DNA from: Chloroflexota bacterium
GTDB taxonomy: Bacteria; Chloroflexota; Ktedonobacteria; Ktedonobacterales; Ktedonobacteraceae
Reading direction: 5' to 3'
NCBI GenBank assembly: GCA_902812455.1
Contig: CADDZH010000065.1
Location: 1 to 30,585, forward strand
DNA length: 30,585 nucleotides
Part shown: one piece after another, positions 29,313 through 30,585 of the stretch
How positions within the stretch are numbered: position 1 is the first letter of the stretch
Layout of the letters: each line of letters opens with the position of its first letter
Translations under genes and position numbers: made by a program
The notes under the pieces: generated by a model
Database searches by the model: none
What the model saw: the letters and a program-made list of their open reading frames with translations, nothing else
Told to the model about the DNA's origin: nothing

Positions 29313-29427
29313 AGTTTCATTGTATCATGTTTTCGGAGAAGGGGCAAATCTTGTGCCAGAGGGGAATTATCTGCTAGACTTCATAATGGATATACAGCAT
29401 AGCCTGATAGCAATGATAGCCAGCATG

Positions 29428-29470
29428 GAGGCCGATGAATCGGCGCTGGGCGCGATAAATCGGCCCCTAC
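29428..29470. repeat. Intergenic GCCGAT-type palindromic element
   Basis: GAGGCCGATGAATCGGCGCT followed by GGGCGCGATAAATCGGCCCC. It is nearly identical to the copies at 9951-9991 and 27143-27186. It lies in the divergent region between purL and the channel gene. Confidence 0.85.
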
Positions 29471-29536
29471 GGCCCATCGGTGGATAATTGTGTTTATCTA
29501 TAGTATTGACAGTGTGTGAAGCCGGTGAGCTATGAA

Positions 29537-30538
29537 ATGAGAACTCCGGAGTCTATTCGCCACCTCAAGATAGCGATTTCTCTCGTGGTCAGCGTACTCG
29601 TGCTGGGGACCGCTGGCTACATGCTGATTGAACACCTCTCATTTGTCGATGCCCTCTATACCACGATCGACATGATGGCCACAGTGGGAAACCTGGTACA
29701 CCCGCTTTCCGAGGCTGGCCGGGTGTTCAGCATTGCGGTGATCGTCTTAGGGGTGGGATCGCTGCTCTATACCTTTGGAGTGGGCATGGAATTCGTGATC
29801 GAGGGCCACTTCGGCCATGTCATCAGGAGGTACTTTATGGACAAGAGGATTGCTGCATTACGCAATCACTACATCATCTGTGGCTCTGGGCGTGTTGGCT
29901 CACAGATTGCTAAAGAATTAGCGGCTGCGCAGGTGCCATTCGTCGTGATAGACGAGAATGAACAAAATGTACAAAGCTGCATTGAACGGGGATACCTGGC
30001 CTTGCAAGGAGACGCTGCTACCGATGAAATGCTTCTCGAAGCGGGCGTTCAGCAAGCCAGGTGCGTGCTGGTTGCTACAGATAATGACGCATACAATATC
30101 TATACCACCCTCTCTGCCCGCCACCTCAACAGTAAGTTGTTCATCGTTGCGCGTGCTAACCAGCTTGAGTCAGAAGTAAAGCTCAAACGAGCGGGAGCAG
30201 ATCGCGTGCTTTCACCCTACACCATCGGCGGCCATCGCATGGCCAATTTAGCCCTCCAGCCCGGCATGGTAGAATTTTTTGACGCTCTCACAAAGGGGGG
30301 AAATGTCGAACTGGCTGCTCAGGAAATAGTGCTTCCGGCGACCTCACCGCTGGTGGGCAAGACGATAGAGGAAGCGCAAAATACGCTCAGTTATGGCACG
30401 CTGGTCGTGGCCTTAAAAAAACCTAGCGGCTTCATGCCAGGCTCAAGACTAGAGGCTCCTATCGAAGAGGGAGATACGCTCATTGTTGTAGGCGCTCCGG
30501 AACAGCTAGCGCTGTTCAAGCAGAAAAATGTTGCTTAA
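29537..30538 (+). CDS. Potassium-channel-like protein: two TM segments, pore loop and RCK (TrkA-N/TrkA-C) domains
   Basis: From ATG 29537 (GGTGAG seven bases upstream) the protein is 333 residues; GTG 29516 is an alternative start seven codons earlier. TM1 (about 12-33, IAISLVVSVLVLGTAGYMLI), a pore loop (ALYTTIDMMATVGNLV) and TM2 (about 63-85) precede an RCK N-domain with the nucleotide site YIICGSGRVGSQIAKELA and ALQGDAATDEMLLEAGV, and a TrkA-C domain from about 250 (VLPATSPLVGKTIEEAQ; EEGDTLIVVGAPEQL). The layout is that of MthK-like ligand-gated K+ channels. The selectivity filter, normally TVGYGD or TVGYGE before VHPLS, reads TVGNL, one residue shorter and without the second glycine. Ion selectivity may therefore differ or be lost. 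Confidence 0.88.
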   Translation: MRTPESIRHLKIAISLVVSVLVLGTAGYMLIEHLSFVDALYTTIDMMATVGNLVHPLSEAGRVFSIAVIVLGVGSLLYTFGVGMEFVIEGHFGHVIRRYFMDKRIAALRNHYIICGSGRVGSQIAKELAAAQVPFVVIDENEQNVQSCIERGYLALQGDAATDEMLLEAGVQQARCVLVATDNDAYNIYTTLSARHLNSKLFIVARANQLESEVKLKRAGADRVLSPYTIGGHRMANLALQPGMVEFFDALTKGGNVELAAQEIVLPATSPLVGKTIEEAQNTLSYGTLVVALKKPSGFMPGSRLEAPIEEGDTLIVVGAPEQLALFKQKNVA

Positions 30539-30585
30539 CTTGCCCTCATGAATTTTGACACCCGCATGGGGGGACGGGGTGGGGA
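30539..30585. other. Window end, nothing recognised
   Basis: These 47 bases after the channel stop hold no gene or repeat that I can support; the G-rich end may begin another element. Confidence 0.4.

Noticed and set aside
29236..29427. Purine riboswitch or PurR box upstream of purL
   Set aside because: I looked for the conserved purine-riboswitch core and a Bacillus-type PurBox and found neither; only a small GTTCCG/CGGAAC inverted repeat is present.
29428..29487. Short frame encoding MEADESALGAINRPLRPIGG
   Set aside because: It is only the palindromic element read in its open frame, in a gene gap; no evidence of expression.
1..30585. tRNA or rRNA genes
   Set aside because: Scanning the gaps by eye showed no cloverleaf with the usual T-arm and no rRNA-like stretch.

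Overview
The window reads as a chromosomal stretch from a high-GC, non-enteric bacterium. The gene mix points to the Chloroflexota, most likely the Ktedonobacteria: a cyclase/NB-ARC/TPR regulator, an F420-type (Ddn-like) reductase, a cytochrome P450, PurS-like/PurL and long PurQ proteins, and many interspersed palindromes, some lying inside genes. This assignment is inference from gene style; there is no rRNA or tRNA in the window to settle it.

Layout. 1-830: the start of a leftward gene, then a REP-associated tyrosine transposase (RAYT) broken by one in-frame stop and flanked by inverted REP sequences. 830-5569: a small membrane protein, NAD+ synthetase (nadE) and glucosamine-6-phosphate synthase (glmS); glmS is preceded by what I read as a glmS ribozyme. 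5570-8602: an accessory patch with a decayed UPF0158 gene whose 125-bp segment recurs on the far side of a RelE/HigB-type toxin-antitoxin pair and a second, broken toxin-antitoxin pair, followed by a nucleotidyltransferase plus unknown-protein operon. 8653-18308: metabolic and regulatory singletons (FAD amine oxidase-like protein, PNPOx-GNAT fusion, deazaflavin reductase-like protein, P450, small conserved protein, cyclase/NB-ARC/TPR regulator, secreted phosphoesterase, nitroreductase).

18698-29235: a leftward purine biosynthesis operon in the order purL (with a PurS-like N-terminus), a purQ-purM fusion, purC, purF, purD, purE (class II), purN. Together these cover PRPP to SAICAR except for purB and purH, which are not in the window; purK is also absent but is not needed by a class II PurE. 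ATGA overlaps couple purL to purQM and purE to purN. 29537-30538: a two-TM potassium-channel-like protein with RCK domains and an altered selectivity filter.

The most striking feature is a family of short palindromic elements. They sit between genes, and also in frame inside purN, purL (two sites), the PurM half of purQM and the 3' end of purF. Different copies keep the stem but change both arms together, so the hairpin itself seems to be what is conserved. This resembles in principle the Rickettsia palindromic elements that insert in frame into proteins.
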